DNA of 64,000 nt from Trichostrongylus colubriformis (taxonomy: Eukaryota > Nematoda > Chromadorea > Rhabditida > Trichostrongylidae), in the NCBI GenBank assembly GCA_963978905.1, contig OZ022257.1, positions 37,601,416 through 37,665,415 of the forward strand, given 5' to 3'. This document shows positions 46,962 through 57,900 of the stretch, one piece after another; position 1 is the stretch's first letter, and each line of letters begins with the position of its first letter. The notes beneath the pieces are model-generated. The model saw only the letters and a list, made by a program, of their open reading frames with translations. It ran no database searches and had not been told where the DNA came from. The position numbers and the translations under genes are program-made.

Positions 46962-47289
46962 TGAAGAAAAAAATGAAATTTTTCAAAGAGTTTGAAAAAT
47001 ACATAAGTGGTTCGTTCCGTCTCCATTTACCCAAACAACCGTGTTTACCGAAGATCCAAGTATTCTGCTATGATTGACTTTATGTTGACTTTCATTTCTG
47101 CCTACTATTCCCATTTCACTGCCGTTTATTTGTAGGGACCACCATGCTTTAAGTTTCTTTTCCTTTTTTTCTTTTTCATTAATTCTTTCAGATTTAAGCC
47201 CTTGATACGAACGTATTATATATCATAGTATGAGCATACTAACTTCATTTAAAACATCTACGAAGAATCACAATAACAGTGAATTTGGG

Positions 47290-47441
47290 CAGTGATCAGA
47301 CGAAAAAAAAGTTAACGGAAAGGACAAACAACAGGAATTCGTTCTCATACGGGAGCATCGTTTATTTTTCCATAAGAATAGACATAAACATCAAACTCAA
47401 CTCGACTTTGGTGTTTGGTTAGACACACAAACCCTTCGAGG
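47290..47441 (+). repeat. Approximately 150-bp repeat R, solo copy
   Basis: About 90 percent identical by eye to 54630-54776: AGTGATCAGACGAAAAAAA(A), GGACAAACAACAGGAATTCG, AAGAATAGACATAAACATCA, and GGTTAGACACACAAACCCTT then CGAGG. No terminal inverted repeats are visible. The second copy interrupts a Tc1 transposase, so this is a mobile or copied unit. Confidence 0.8.
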
Positions 47442-48333
47442 TTCTGGAACTATGAACTCTAGTTGTGCTCGACTGAAAGAAACTGATTCTGTCGAGTTTC
47501 CAAGTGTTTAAACAGATTTCAAAATAGAATTCGGCGAATGTGGAACGCCGATGGTGGTAGTTTATGAAAAACTCTGACAGTTCTCTAGGCATCCATCCAT
47601 ATTCAAGCGTACTTAGCACGCATACACCATATTACGACTGTAAACTGTAGGAAAAATTTCTGCGACGCTTTAGTGATTAAAAACTATTACTTAAGTGATT
47701 AAAAACTATGCTTCTATTCAAAACCAAATTTTGATAATATTCTTGAAAGATTAGTTTTATATTTTGAATTTTCGCGCTGTTATAATGATCTAGTTTGATA
47801 TTAAAATTTGAAAGTAGTAACAGTAATCATTCAAAAAATTCAGTAAAACTTTGTTCAAGTCAATGATCAATTCAATAAATTCAATAAAGAAACATTCACT
47901 GCTTAATGCAATTTAAGAAAGTGGAATATGTTGGAATCCTAACCGTCCATTAAGCTCCTATGTATATGGCTTTGCTAACCAATGTTAAAATATACATTCT
48001 GGTGAAGGCTCCTCCCTGGAAAAACTGGAGAAGTAGCGTCGACGTCATTTCACGCTTCCACTGTGATCGCAATCTATTCCTTTCCTTCATTAACTCAGAA
48101 ATTATGAATGATTCAGAAATCAGACTGTACACTTCATGAATGATGCACCTTAACAAACTCATTGCGGAACTGAACATGCGACAAAAGCAATAAATCACGA
48201 AATTTGGAAACACATTGTTGTGATTTTGGGGTTTTGTGTTCTACAGTAGGATTGTTTTGAAACGTTTGTTTTTGATTTGAATGTCATCATTCCTAACCGT
48301 CAAACAGAATATAGCCAGTTACATACTGATGTA

Positions 48334-48690
48334 CTAGGTTGCACATTAAGTTCTTTTTGGTTTCTTGTTCTTTCGTCACAACGCATTATTGTGTTCTGCA
48401 AATTGTAAACATGTACTCGATAGTGATTTTTCTGCTCTACGAAATGTTTCCGATCGTTTCTTGAATCATTAACTGTTTGCTTTTTCTGAACTTTAGACAT
48501 GGAATACTAAGAGGCAATTCTGCAATTTCGAAACCTGCTCTTCTTCGAGTATCGTCAAGACGCTGGGGACACCTGCGACGTCTACAGTGAAGGCGTGCTA
48601 GAATTGTTCATAATGGCGACTTTAACTTGAACTCCGGCGCTCTTCCGTTAAGAGAAGACTCATCGAAGCCAAAATCGTCATTTTTGAGCT
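48334..48690 (+). pseudogene. Mariner transposon remnant
   Basis: The left end CTAGGTTGCACATTAAGTTC directly follows TA and resembles mariner terminal repeats. From about 48499 the sequence resembles a mariner transposase N-terminus broken by frame changes: AILQFRNLLFFEYRQDAG and then, in another frame, NGDFNL, the conserved block before the linker. The catalytic region and right terminal repeat are not found; similarity fades by about 48690. Confidence 0.65.
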
Positions 48691-49355
48691 TTGAAAACTA
48701 TTTTTATGCAGCCTGCATAAGATTCCATGAATTCTTTCGCGCAGATGTTCCACATAAACCGAGCAGCTTTTCTATTCCTACTCTACAAAGGGTGCCAAAA
48801 AAGTAATTTTGCTCACGGCTCACATCCCCCATGTATACAAAACATAGGGAAACGAAAGAGATAAAAGTATTGGGGCGAAATATTCTTGAAATGTTCCTTT
48901 AGAAAGAAGCAGGCCGAGACTCACTGCTGTCACCTTCATGAAAATGCGGAGCCTTCAGTCGCCGCAGTCGGGCTTCAGAGCACCTACAGTATCAAGGCCC
49001 GCTGAAAACAGTGGAGCCAGGTTCCATGGTAGGTCTTTTGTGGGGTGCTCCTAGAGATTGGCCCCTCGGTTCGTGGGAGTCACAGAGCCCTTGCCTGGGA
49101 CAAGGCTGCTATGATCCGAAGTATCATTTTTCTGCCTCAAACCTGCCCTCGGAAGGGTTTCAGTGGTAACGACACGTTTTGGTTCATGGAAACGAAGGGC
49201 GCCTGCTTCCTGCTCTTGCAAAAGGCTCCTAAGGAGTTTAGTGATAGTGTGACGTGTGTTCTTGAATTCGGGAATGGAAATACCTAGTAAGAATTTGCTG
49301 AAGTTCGACTAATAAGGGGTTGAAGGTGAAGGAAAAAAATACTTTTTTTGGCACC
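48691..49355. other. Anonymous sequence
   Basis: No gene or repeat supported, though an 80-codon plus frame exists at 49045-49287. It ends adjacent to repeat P and has no domain. Confidence 0.35.
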
Positions 49356-49560
49356 CCCTCTTTGGCATAAAGCGCTTCGCGTGTCTCTGTCCGTCCGTCC
49401 GTCTCTGTGTCTGTCACGAAATTGGGTATAACATGAAAAACAACCTATGGGGATAGGAACAAGTTTGGGTTGGGTAGTGCATGGGACAAGAAGTAAAGAG
49501 CACACATGGATCACGTTAAACCCCGCCCACCGTGGGCGTAGAGTGCACTGGAATGATGCG
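49356..49560 (-). repeat. Dispersed repeat P, copy 3 (inverse)
   Basis: AAAGCGCTTCGCGTGTCTCT, then GTCCGTCCGTCCGTCTC, TGTCACGAAATTGGGTATAA, GGATAGGAACAAGTTTGGG, AAGAGCACACATGGATCACG and CCCGCCCACCGTGGGCG. It extends through ACCGAAATTGTTG, a block shared with copy 4. Confidence 0.75.
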
Positions 49561-49974
49561 CTTTTAGACCGAAATTGTTGTTTGGGTTCCAGTATGATCC
49601 AAACTTGGGGGAAAGATGAAATAAGGTCAGGTACGAGTTTCTGAAAGTCATCAAGGAGGTCTGGGCACAATGAGTGAAGCGCATTCCAAGTGGGTGATCC
49701 TCACAACAAGAACTCATAATTAGGTCACAACGCAGCCTTGGAATCAAGAAAAAATCGGTAGAAATGAGCACTTTCCAGGCTATCTTGAACACACCCAAAA
49801 ATGAGCCGAGAACCGCCCACAATGAGCGGAGCATGGCATTAGTCGATACTGAGTGCAAAAATAGAAATTTATTCCCAGAATTCTTTAGAGGCCAAAAAAA
49901 TCGAAATGGTCGGTAGTGGCTCGAGAGGAAAAAAATTTTAATGAGGAGCAGCAGCAGAGGGAGGAGCACTTGTG

Positions 49975-50165
49975 GTGGTGGGCGGAGCTTGGCGTTACAT
50001 GTAAAACGACTTGTGGGGATGAGGACAAGTTTGGGATGGGTAGAGCAAGGAACAAGAAATAAGGAGTCTACATGGAACAAGTTACGCCCTGCCCACGGTG
50101 GAGTGCGCGCTGGACTGTTGCGTTGTGAGACCGAAATTTATTAAATGGGTCCAATACGACCCTAA
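49975..50165 (-). repeat. Dispersed repeat P, copy 4 (inverse, lacks the end)
   Basis: GGGGATGAGGACAAGTTTGG, GGAGTCTACATGGAACAAGT, CCTGCCCACGGTGGAG and GAGACCGAAATTTATT align with copy 3. The terminal GTCCGTCC stretch is missing. A 189-codon minus-strand frame spanning copies 3 and 4 is only the translation of the two repeats. Confidence 0.65.
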
Positions 50166-51764
50166 CGTGGAGCAATGTGATGTGGTAATGGACACAGAGC
50201 AAATTCATAGAAAAAAACAGTTCGAATTGACCCATTGACCCCCGCCCATGATATTACGCGCGTCGTAATGTGCGCTCGCCCAAATGGTCAGAATAATAAG
50301 AAGAAAGGCAGATGTGAATGCGATTTTTGCATCTTTGGTCTTCCATTTCTGAAGTTTAAAAATGAAAACAAGCAAGTGATACAAGAATCAAATAACACCA
50401 CTTTATAAGGCAGGACATGCACTATTGAACACATGTGTAAATTTGTTGAAGGGCAAAGAGAATGCGCGAAACAACAAAAATTAGAAAAAATCGAAGAAAC
50501 TTTTTGTATAACCTGTTACTTATTGGTCATAGTGTGCCTGCACTGCAGTGGCGCCTTCTAAGCCTTGTGATAATAAAAAAGGTTGGAACGGTGCCGAAAT
50601 AAGAAGCTCCATCTGTCACTCTTATAGAATGCGTGAACTACGTAACATGCAAAGATTTCCAAATAGGTGGGCATGGGCATTATCATCAATTGTGAAAGAA
50701 GCTTATGATTAGAATGCTCTGGCATTCCTAACTGGTGCGTAGAATGATGAATGAATAAAGAAGAAGGATGAATAAAGCACGATACTGGAAACTCTTAATG
50801 ACGTGTGTCAAAGAGGCGTTTCATGAGAAGACTATGACAGCTTTCAAGTAGTGTGCCGGTGAGCGCAGCGCATGCGGGTCGAAGGGGGCGAGCTCTTGAA
50901 AACGTTTTTCATTCATATTTGAGTGCACTCGGCTTCGCAGTGCATCAGCATAGATGATCTGTACACATGAAATATTTCACACTCAACATTGTCCCGAGAG
51001 CCAACGTTACGATAAGAAAAAAATGAAAGGAAATATCAATCGCGGTTCAAAAAGGAGGGAGAGAAATCTCAAAATAGGTGAATAACCTGGATGGGGCATT
51101 GAAAGTGTTAATGATGTATACCTGGGATCCACCCGAAGAATCTTCGACATAACCAACTACTGACCCGTACATGGCTTTTTTTTCTTTCTCAATCCTGACG
51201 TTTTTTCAAATCCTGGAGAAAAAACTTCAGAGAGAGAACAAAGCTCGAGATCCTGGAGAAAAATTTTCAACGGCCATTTTCTGTTACGGGCTAAATACTT
51301 TTGTACTTTTTGAATAGTCTAAGCCTATTCGCAAACAAAACTAAAGAGCCCCCCCCTCCCCAGCGCCCCGGTACATGGGGCCAAATTAGACTGAACAATT
51401 TGCAGCTTACAAAGGGGGTCCAACCACTAAAAAACATTTCAAAAAAGTGAGTAGACGGAAAAAAACTGCTTTGAGAAAAACTGCATCTGCCCGTGCCACC
51501 AATCTATAATATGTATGTCCATGGTAAAAAGGCTGGGAGTAATGTGTTGAGAGCAGGAAACGCTGCGATGAGATTGGTGTAGTGATGCGTGAACTAAATA
51601 CATAGTCGGTATGAATATTAGGCGCACCAGATGCACCAGAAAATAGGCCAGGGGAAAATCTTTCCAAACTTATTTGCGGAGAGATGTGTGCTACGTGACA
51701 CGTTGAGTGGGTGGGAGAAGGGGGATTCATGGTATAGTGGTTCTGAGTAACCGTGCAAATTATT
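50166..51764. other. Anonymous sequence
   Basis: No supported gene. Overlapping minus-strand frames at 51730-51407 are proline- and histidine-rich, in two frames at once, and lack splice context. Confidence 0.35.
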
Positions 51765-51990
51765 GCTTCACCAGTTGGCTGGCGAACACTAGTGCGCGCG
51801 TCACACGATCGGCATTAGTAGATCGAACGGAATTACTCATTTTGTTGACTTTATTCAGTACCCATTACCACTTTAATAAAACTTCACTGCTAACCATCCT
51901 GAACCCGTGGCTTTTACCTTTGTAGCATTACACTGGAAGGTTCCAATACCCATTCCTGGCCATTTACAAGAACCGATACAATTAACTCTG
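51765..51990 (+). repeat. Dispersed repeat M, copy 2
   Basis: CAGTTGGCTGGCGAACACTA, TAGTAGATCGAACGGAA and CAGTACCCATTACCACTTTA align with 29550-29870. Confidence 0.55.
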
Positions 51991-52254
51991 CGTAGTTGTA
52001 ATCACCTATTGATGTACAGTAGCGCTCAAAAGTATTCGGCCAAATGGTTTTTCACGAGAGTTTTTCACTTGTAATTTCTTTGCGATTGGACCGATCTGAG
52101 AGAAATTTTAGTATGTTGTACTTGGAGACACTGCATACTAAATATACTATTTTGGCGCTCATCGGTGTAAGTTACGTGGTTGAAAGCGATTTTTTTCTTT
52201 TCGGAGTGTCAGCCCTACGGCGCCGGATTAATTGCTAGGGAGAACAAAAAGGTT

Positions 52255-52345
52255 AGAGAGACGGACGTACAGTTAGACGAAGCATCCCTACTATATATAA
52301 AGCACTAAGCCGTCTGTCCCTCCGTCTGTCACGAAATTCATATCT
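52255..52345. repeat. Two repeat P ends head to head
   Basis: GAGACGGACGTACAGTTAGA then CGAAGCATCCCTACTATATA is followed at once by the inverse end, GTCTGTCCCTCCGTCTGTCA then CGAAATT. The second end runs straight into the 137-bp tandem array. Confidence 0.65.
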
Positions 52346-53200
52346 CGCGTCGCAGTAGAGCTGGGAGTCTGATTTTTTGAAATGATATGAGGGGTGGTAA
52401 GGGAACATCAATGGTGGGGGAACGGAAGTGATAGCAACTGATAAGAGCTGATAAGGAACTTCGAAAGGCGAATGGCGAGAAATTGATATCTCGCGTCACA
52501 GCAAAGCTGGGACTCTGGATTTTTAAAGTGATATAGGGAGTGGTAAGGGGACATCAGTGGTGAGGGAACGGAAGTGATAACAACTGATAAGGGCTGATAA
52601 GGAGCCTTGAAAGGGGAAATTGATATCTCGCGTCGCAGCAAAGCTGGGACTCTGGATTTTTGAAGTGATATAGGGAGTGGTAAGGGGACATCAGTGGTGA
52701 GGGAACGGAAGTGATAACAACTGATAAGGGCTGATAAGGAGCCTTGAAAGGGGAAATTGATATCTCGCGTCACAGCAAAGCTGGGACTCTGGATTTTTAA
52801 AGTGATATAGGGAGTGGTAAGGGGACATCAGTGGTGAGGGAACGGAAGTGATAACAACTGATAAGGGCTGATAAGGAGCCTTGAAAGGGGAAATTGATAT
52901 CTCGCGTCGCAGCAAAGCTGGGACTCTGGATTTTTGAAGTGATATAGGGAGTGGTAAGGGGACATCAGTGGTGAGGGAACGGAAGTGATAACAACTGATA
53001 AGGGCTGATAAGGAGCCTTGAAAGGGGAAATTGATATCTCGCGTCGCAGCAAAGCTGGGACTCTGGATTTTTGAAGTGATATAGGGAGTGGTAAGGGGAC
53101 ATCAGTGGTGAGGGAACGGAAGTGATAGCAACTGATAAGGGCTGATAAGGAGCCTTGAAAGGGGAAATTGATATCTCGCGTCGCAGCAAAGCTGGGACTC
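52341..53200. repeat. 137-bp tandem array, six units plus a partial seventh
   Basis: The start motif TATCTCGCGTC occurs at 52341, 52487, 52624, 52761, 52898, 53035 and 53172: one spacing of 146 (an AATGGCGAG-type insert in unit 1), then five of 137. Units 2 and 4 read CGTCACAG with TTTTTAAAGTG. Units 3, 5 and 6 read CGTCGCAG with TTTTTGAAGTG. The alternation indicates duplication of a 274-bp dimer. Because 137 is not a multiple of three, the same peptide (ISPFKAPYQPLSV...) recurs in different frames, producing several false reading frames on the minus strand. Confidence 0.95.
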
Positions 53201-53532
53201 TCAACTCAGCTTTATTATCACGCCATCTTCTCTGCTTTTTTCCAATTCAATAGCTCAGCTGAAAGCAGAGGAATTTCCACTTAATTCCATACACAACTGT
53301 GGTCGTGCCGGTCAAACCCATTTTGCACAATATCGCCATGGATGGCGCGCAGTAGTGTGCGCCCGCCAACTGGTTCTATATATAGCAGAAGTTGTAAGCA
53401 TCGCCCATACAGGATGTGCTTCGCCCATTGCTCTCAAACTTCTCTTTCATGCTTCAAAACTCATGGCTGATCTTAACCCATTTCTCCTCACATTTGGATC
53501 ATGGGAGCTTTACAACTTTCCATTCGAATGCT

Positions 53533-53605
53533 AAGGAGCGCATAGAAACTAAACTGAGCTCCGCCCACAGTGGGCGGAGCTTAGTCTAGTTTCTATGCGC
53601 TCCTT
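53533..53605. repeat. 36-bp inverted repeat with 1-base loop
   Basis: AAGGAGCGCATAGAAACTA and CTGAGCTCCGCCCAC fold onto GTGGGCGGAGCTTAG and TAGTTTCTATGCGCTCCTT with about three mismatches. Its inner part is the GAGCTCCGCCCAC block that begins repeat P. Confidence 0.9.
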
Positions 53606-53735
53606 ACCGTGTCCCGCGTTCCATTCATCCCAAACTTGTCCCCATCCACAAGTTCTCTTTCGTGTAATGCCGAATTCCGTGACAAACGAAGAGAGGACGG
53701 GCGTCACGCAGATAAACGAAGCGTTTCATATATAC
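53570..53735 (+). repeat. Dispersed repeat P, copy 5
   Basis: GGGCGGAGCTTAGTC, TGCGCTCCTTACC, AAACTTGTCCCCATCCACAA, CGTGACAAACGAAGAG, then GATAAACGAAGCG and TTTCATATATACAG. Confidence 0.7.
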
Positions 53736-54002
53736 AGAGTGGCAAATACAGTCCATTTCAATTATGGCTGGCAGGGCGAGGCCTACGGACTTGTATCGAT
53801 CTCTCTCACCCCGCCACACACTCTCACCCAACTCTGTGGGCCACGCCCCGTCAGCCTACGGGAACTGGACTGTAATTACGTGCGCGTAACATCTACCTCC
53901 GGTTTAATTATTGTCAAATGCATTTGTCTATACTTTTCCTTTTTCAGACTATTCATTTGCTTTTTATTATTGGTTTGTAGGAGAAATTTTTGTTTCAGTG
54001 GC

Positions 54003-55130
54003 ATGACGAAAACCTGCCCAAGCCGTAACGCGACTGCACAGTTTTCAGAGAGTGGGATGAAGAATTCAACAATGTCTTCGAGGCTCGGAATTCCTCTAAA
54101 TGAAGTCCAAAAGATTGTAGAGCAATAGAAAGAGGAAGGACATATCCATACCAAACCCAAAAGTGGAAGAGAACGGATTGTCAACATCGACAGATGCTTG
54201 GGATTATTAAGAATAGGACTCACCAAAAAGGTGGTCAGAGCTTGAACAAGATGACAAAGCAGCTCAAAATTTCTTGCAAATCTGTTCAAGTGATCGTGAG
54301 AATGAGCTAGGACTCCGTGGTTACCGTTTGTTTAACAGACAAGTTCTTACCGAGCAAGCAAAGCAAAATTGGAAGGAAAAATGCAAGAGAATACGGGAAT
54401 TTTCGAAATGCGCCGAATTGAGGACGTTCTGTGGTTTGATGGGAAAGTTTTTCATCGCTGAGTACCTAAAAACTCTCAGAATCACCGTCAACTTTTTTGC
54501 CCACTCGAACCATCGCAAGCGAAAAATCGCCACAAGAAGTTCGTTTGCTGAAAGCTTGATGGTTTGGCGGCATCAGTGCCTCAGGCGAGACTCCTTTGAT
54601 TTTTATCGATAAAAACGTGAAAATCATTTCAGTGATCAGACGAAAAAAAGCTAACGCAAAGGACAAACAACAGGAATTCGTTCTCATACGGGAATCTTTT
54701 TTTTCATAAGAATAGACATAAACATCAAATTCAACTCGAACTTTGGTGTTTGGTTAGACACACAAACCCTTCGAGGGCAGAAGTCTACCGAGAAGAAATT
54801 CTCAGGAAAGCTGTGGTGCACTGGAACTAGCTACAACCCAATTTTATCTTTCAACAGACTGGGCACCAGCCCATAGAGCCGTAACGACGAGTCACCTTCT
54901 AGAAATCGAAATCGGCTCCTTTTTTAAGGAAGGATTTGTGGCCTGCAAACAGCGTATATCTGATTCCATTGGGTCTTCCTGTGTGAGGATTTATGGAAGG
55001 CAACTTATGAATCGAAATGTAAGAAATCGTGACTTTTCGGAAAGAACTGATCAAAATTTGGAACGATCTGATAACTACGTGTGCCGCACCATCGATTCCA
55101 TGAAGTAGCGAATCAAAGTTTGTATCGAAG
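54003..55130 (+). pseudogene. Tc1-type transposase, decayed and interrupted
   Basis: From the ATG at 54003 the sequence reads MTKTCPSRNATAQFSESGMK and NSTMSSRLGIPLNEVQKIVE, a helix-turn-helix DNA-binding region, then a stop at 54126. Further fragments follow in shifting frames: LTEQAKQNWKEK, LWFDGKVF (first catalytic Asp region), and WFGGISASGETPLIFIDKN near 54615. A foreign block (54630-54776) then intervenes, after which the protein resumes as AEVYREEILRKAVVHWN. The later motifs FQQTGHQP and NSVYLIPLGLPV correspond to the FQQDGAPAH and NSPDLNPLDYSVW blocks of active enzymes, with both acidic catalytic residues replaced. It is certainly inactive. Terminal inverted repeats were not located. 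Confidence 0.85.
54630..54776 (+). repeat. Repeat R, copy inserted in the Tc1 transposase
   Basis: Counterpart of 47290-47441. The host transposase reading breaks off after DKNVKI and resumes at AEVYREEIL precisely outside this block, so the block is an insertion. No obvious target duplication longer than a few bases and no GT-AG boundaries, so it is not an intron. Confidence 0.8.
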
Positions 55131-55619
55131 GAAGCAAGCTAACCTGACGCTTTTCGACAAACGGCTTCTACAGTAATAAGGTTTCCAAGGCAGGACACAC
55201 ACACGCTATTCCACGCCTCCCTTCAGGGTTTGAACGCAAAACCGGTGCGTACAACGGCATTGAGCCATTAAATGGAGTTATGTTGAGAACTGCATTGATT
55301 AACTGTGATAAGAACAGTGGCCTTCTTTGATAAGAGGATAGGAGTTTAGTACTTTCAAAACTGGATAAGTTATCTCGTTGGCTTGTTTAAATTAAACTCA
55401 ACCCGAGTTAGGGTGACAGATTTGAAGAGTGTTCTGAAGCGTACTTTGCAAGAGTTGTCATGCCCTCGGATCTTTGGTTTTTTAAGGGTCGGGTCAATCA
55501 AGGTATGAGGGAGGCACAACTTTACACCAAAGTCAGATAACTTCCCCCTAGGCTTAGGCCAAAATTCCTTTCTCCTTCTTCCAAATGAAAAAGCATCTGC
55601 CGAAACATCTATCTCAACT

Positions 55620-55715
55620 GCTTTAGCCTAAGCCTGGGGAGGGAGAGGAGCATCGACGTTGGTGAAAAACTTGCATCTCCCCCCATACTTCAATTGACTC
55701 TGAGGATCTCTTCGT
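55620..55715. repeat. Dispersed repeat Q, copy 2
   Basis: TTTAGCCTAAGCCTGGGG, AGGAGCATCGACGTTGG, AACTTGCATCTCCCCCC and CTTCAATTGACTCTGAGGAT match 42962-43080 in order. Overlapping minus-strand frames of 63-86 codons begin here and are not supported. Confidence 0.65.
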
Positions 55716-56259
55716 AGTATTTTGTGGATGCTGGCTTTGATTTCTGTGCAGTTTCCGGACCCGATTTGTTGTCCATCGAAATGGAGGCGTTGTTCCTCAC
55801 TCTTTCTTTTTCGCGTGCGTGCGTTTCTGGGTCCCGTATCGAAAACCCTGAGAAGGGGGCATGGATTGGTGTAAGAGCCATTTGTCAAAACCGTCTGGTT
55901 AGCCTAACTCGTATCGAAGCTTATAGCGACCACTTCGAAAATTCTCTGTAAGTATGTAATGTTACCGCCTAACGCTTTATAAAATAACTTTCTTTGAAAA
56001 TTCGTTAGCAAAATGTAATATTTGAACGCTTTTTATGGCGCACGTATTTATTCGCCACCTTGTAGTAGGTAGTGATGCCCATGAGAAAAATACACATGTC
56101 ACACCAATTATTCTTGTAACAAGTAGCATCAATATGATTGATGATCGATGAATAATCATCCATCCTCTAAAAAACAAGTGATGTAGGTTTCCAATAGAAG
56201 TGAAAGTGTATTATGCGGATAAAGTGAACAAGTTGAATCTGTAGAGGACAGGATCAACG

Positions 56260-57010
56260 AATAGTAGTTGTGTGCGGCCTTGAGCGCACCCTGCACTGGG
56301 CGTGTTTCAGCCACAAGTAATATTTTTTATGCCCTCGATGGATACATGAAGCTCGACTGTCCAAGTACCGTAGTCCAAAGTACCGACCCACACTATGTCG
56401 CCATTCGCGACTGTTCCTGTGGGTGCACCGCGCGCCTGTCCGCCCCCCTACAGACCGTCAGGACGCGGTGAGGTCCGGCACACTGAGGTCTGTTCGGCTG
56501 AGCGCTGGTACGCTCACGTTCGCTTTACCCGAACATGTGGGCGGCTGCAGGCGAGAGAGGACGGCCTGCGGTGTGCAGGATTACCGTTTACCGCTACAAA
56601 TCCTTGGTCGACTCTTGGGAGATGAAGCACTGTCGGACCTGAGATTCGGCAGGACGATGAGAGTAGGTTGACTAATGTGAATAGTTATGTATATGATAGA
56701 TATCGTTGTCGATATCAGTACTTGCTGTCTTACCTAGGGTAGCCTATAGGGTCGAAAAGAGAGCCTATACCTTCGAGGAACGGCGGCCATACTGTGGGGA
56801 GAGCAGAATGACCTACGGGGAACCCACTTGGACAGTGACAGCCCGCCGGCACAGCAGCCGCGTGGCGCGGAGTCTGGAGACCCGGAACCATGAGCTGTCG
56901 CTCTCACGGCTAGGAGGCAACCGCCCAGCCGAAAAGCGCATACTATATGGATTCCGTAATTCGATCCTGTATAAACTGTTTCAACCTCTTAATCCTGTGT
57001 GCCATGAACC
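56260..57010. other. GC-rich block of unknown origin
   Basis: It is clearly richer in G and C than its flanks, with GGCGGCC, CCCGCCGGCAC and GGCGCGGAG motifs and several CpG. Two frames at 56395-56671 are open together, and another runs 56706-57032 (arginine- and glutamate-rich, for example YTFEERRPYCGE). No protein family recognised. Possibilities are part of an LTR element or an old exon cluster. No paired long terminal repeat was seen in the window. Confidence 0.3.
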
Positions 57011-57540
57011 ATTCTATTGTGATAAGGAGTGACGATAAATGGCTAGGAAGGATGGCCTAAAGGGGCTACCCAGTTATTTCACCGTCCGAGAGGTTTTGTT
57101 ACAGGACCTAGGATAAGCTCTTGAGGCATGGAAAGCAGCTATGGAAGAGTGCTCTGATCGCAACTTCCAAAGAAAGCAGTTATTCCTAGCTGGATCTCGT
57201 GCGCTGAGTGCAGATGAGTCACGTGAACGTCCATATAGTCTCTGAAATTAAAATAGTAGCTTTTGTGCGAGCTCCATCTGTTGTTCTTTTTAATTTCGGA
57301 AAGGCTTCCGACTGCATTCTATAGAGGTCACGTATCACACTTCCGAGAGCCTCTTGAAGCCATTCACCAGCAGGTGGTCTTCCCATGTATAGATTTTGTA
57401 CATTAACATGTCAACATGACTGCATGAAAATACACACATGTGCACACACTGACGGTACATACACTGCTGCGTTGATATGCTCTCCCTCTTACACTTCATA
57501 ATGTTTGATGCACGATACACTCTCTCTCATATGTATTTAG

Positions 57541-57900
57541 TGAAGACGACAATAAAATGATCGAGGCAATGTATAAATGATTGGAACCGGTTCCTTCGTA
57601 CACAGAGATAAAACTGCAGTAAGTTGTCCGACTACAAAAAAACCATTCTGCGGTTTTTTTTCAGCAACACACACAAGGACAATGAACATGGATGACAACA
57701 AACACAATTCCACAGTAAGTTTTGGCAGACCTTTAATTCCTTGCGCTTCACTTTCATTGTAGCGATTCTTCAGTGTGTTCACATGATACCTCCTCGTGGG
57801 CGGTGAGGTTTATGACGTGCATTTTCCGAAAACTCTGGCAAGGAAAAAAAGCAAAGGAACTGTGGTGGGTGTGGCCTTTGATGCTCTGTAACTGGTTTTG
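57541..57900 (+). ncRNA. Candidate spliced transcript with two mini-introns
   Basis: Intron 57619-57664 (46 bp: GCA|GTAAGT to TTTTTTTTCAG) and intron 57715-57762 (48 bp: ACA|GTAAGT to TTTCATTGTAG) flank a 50-nt exon, 57665-57714. Both introns have canonical signals and nematode-typical size. No long frame crosses all three exons: one joined frame gives only 18 codons from the ATG in exon 2, another gives 53 codons (MTTNTIPHDSSVCSHDTSSW...). The opposite strand is open for 81 codons across both introns (57782-57537). It may be a short peptide gene, a 5' untranslated region of a longer gene, or a non-coding RNA. Confidence 0.35.

Noticed and set aside
49511..50080. 189-codon minus-strand open frame
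   Set aside because: It is the translation of two repeat P copies and the sequence between them (SLFLVPCSTHPKLV recurs). No domain and no splice context.
52408..53204. Series of near-identical minus-strand frames (ISPFKAPYQPLS...)
   Set aside because: Produced by the 137-bp tandem array; the frame changes at each unit, so no single protein could be made from it.
53595..54128. 177-codon plus-strand frame as one protein
   Set aside because: It is a chance fusion of repeat P sequence, an unrelated stretch and the N-terminus of the Tc1 transposase, which starts at 54003.
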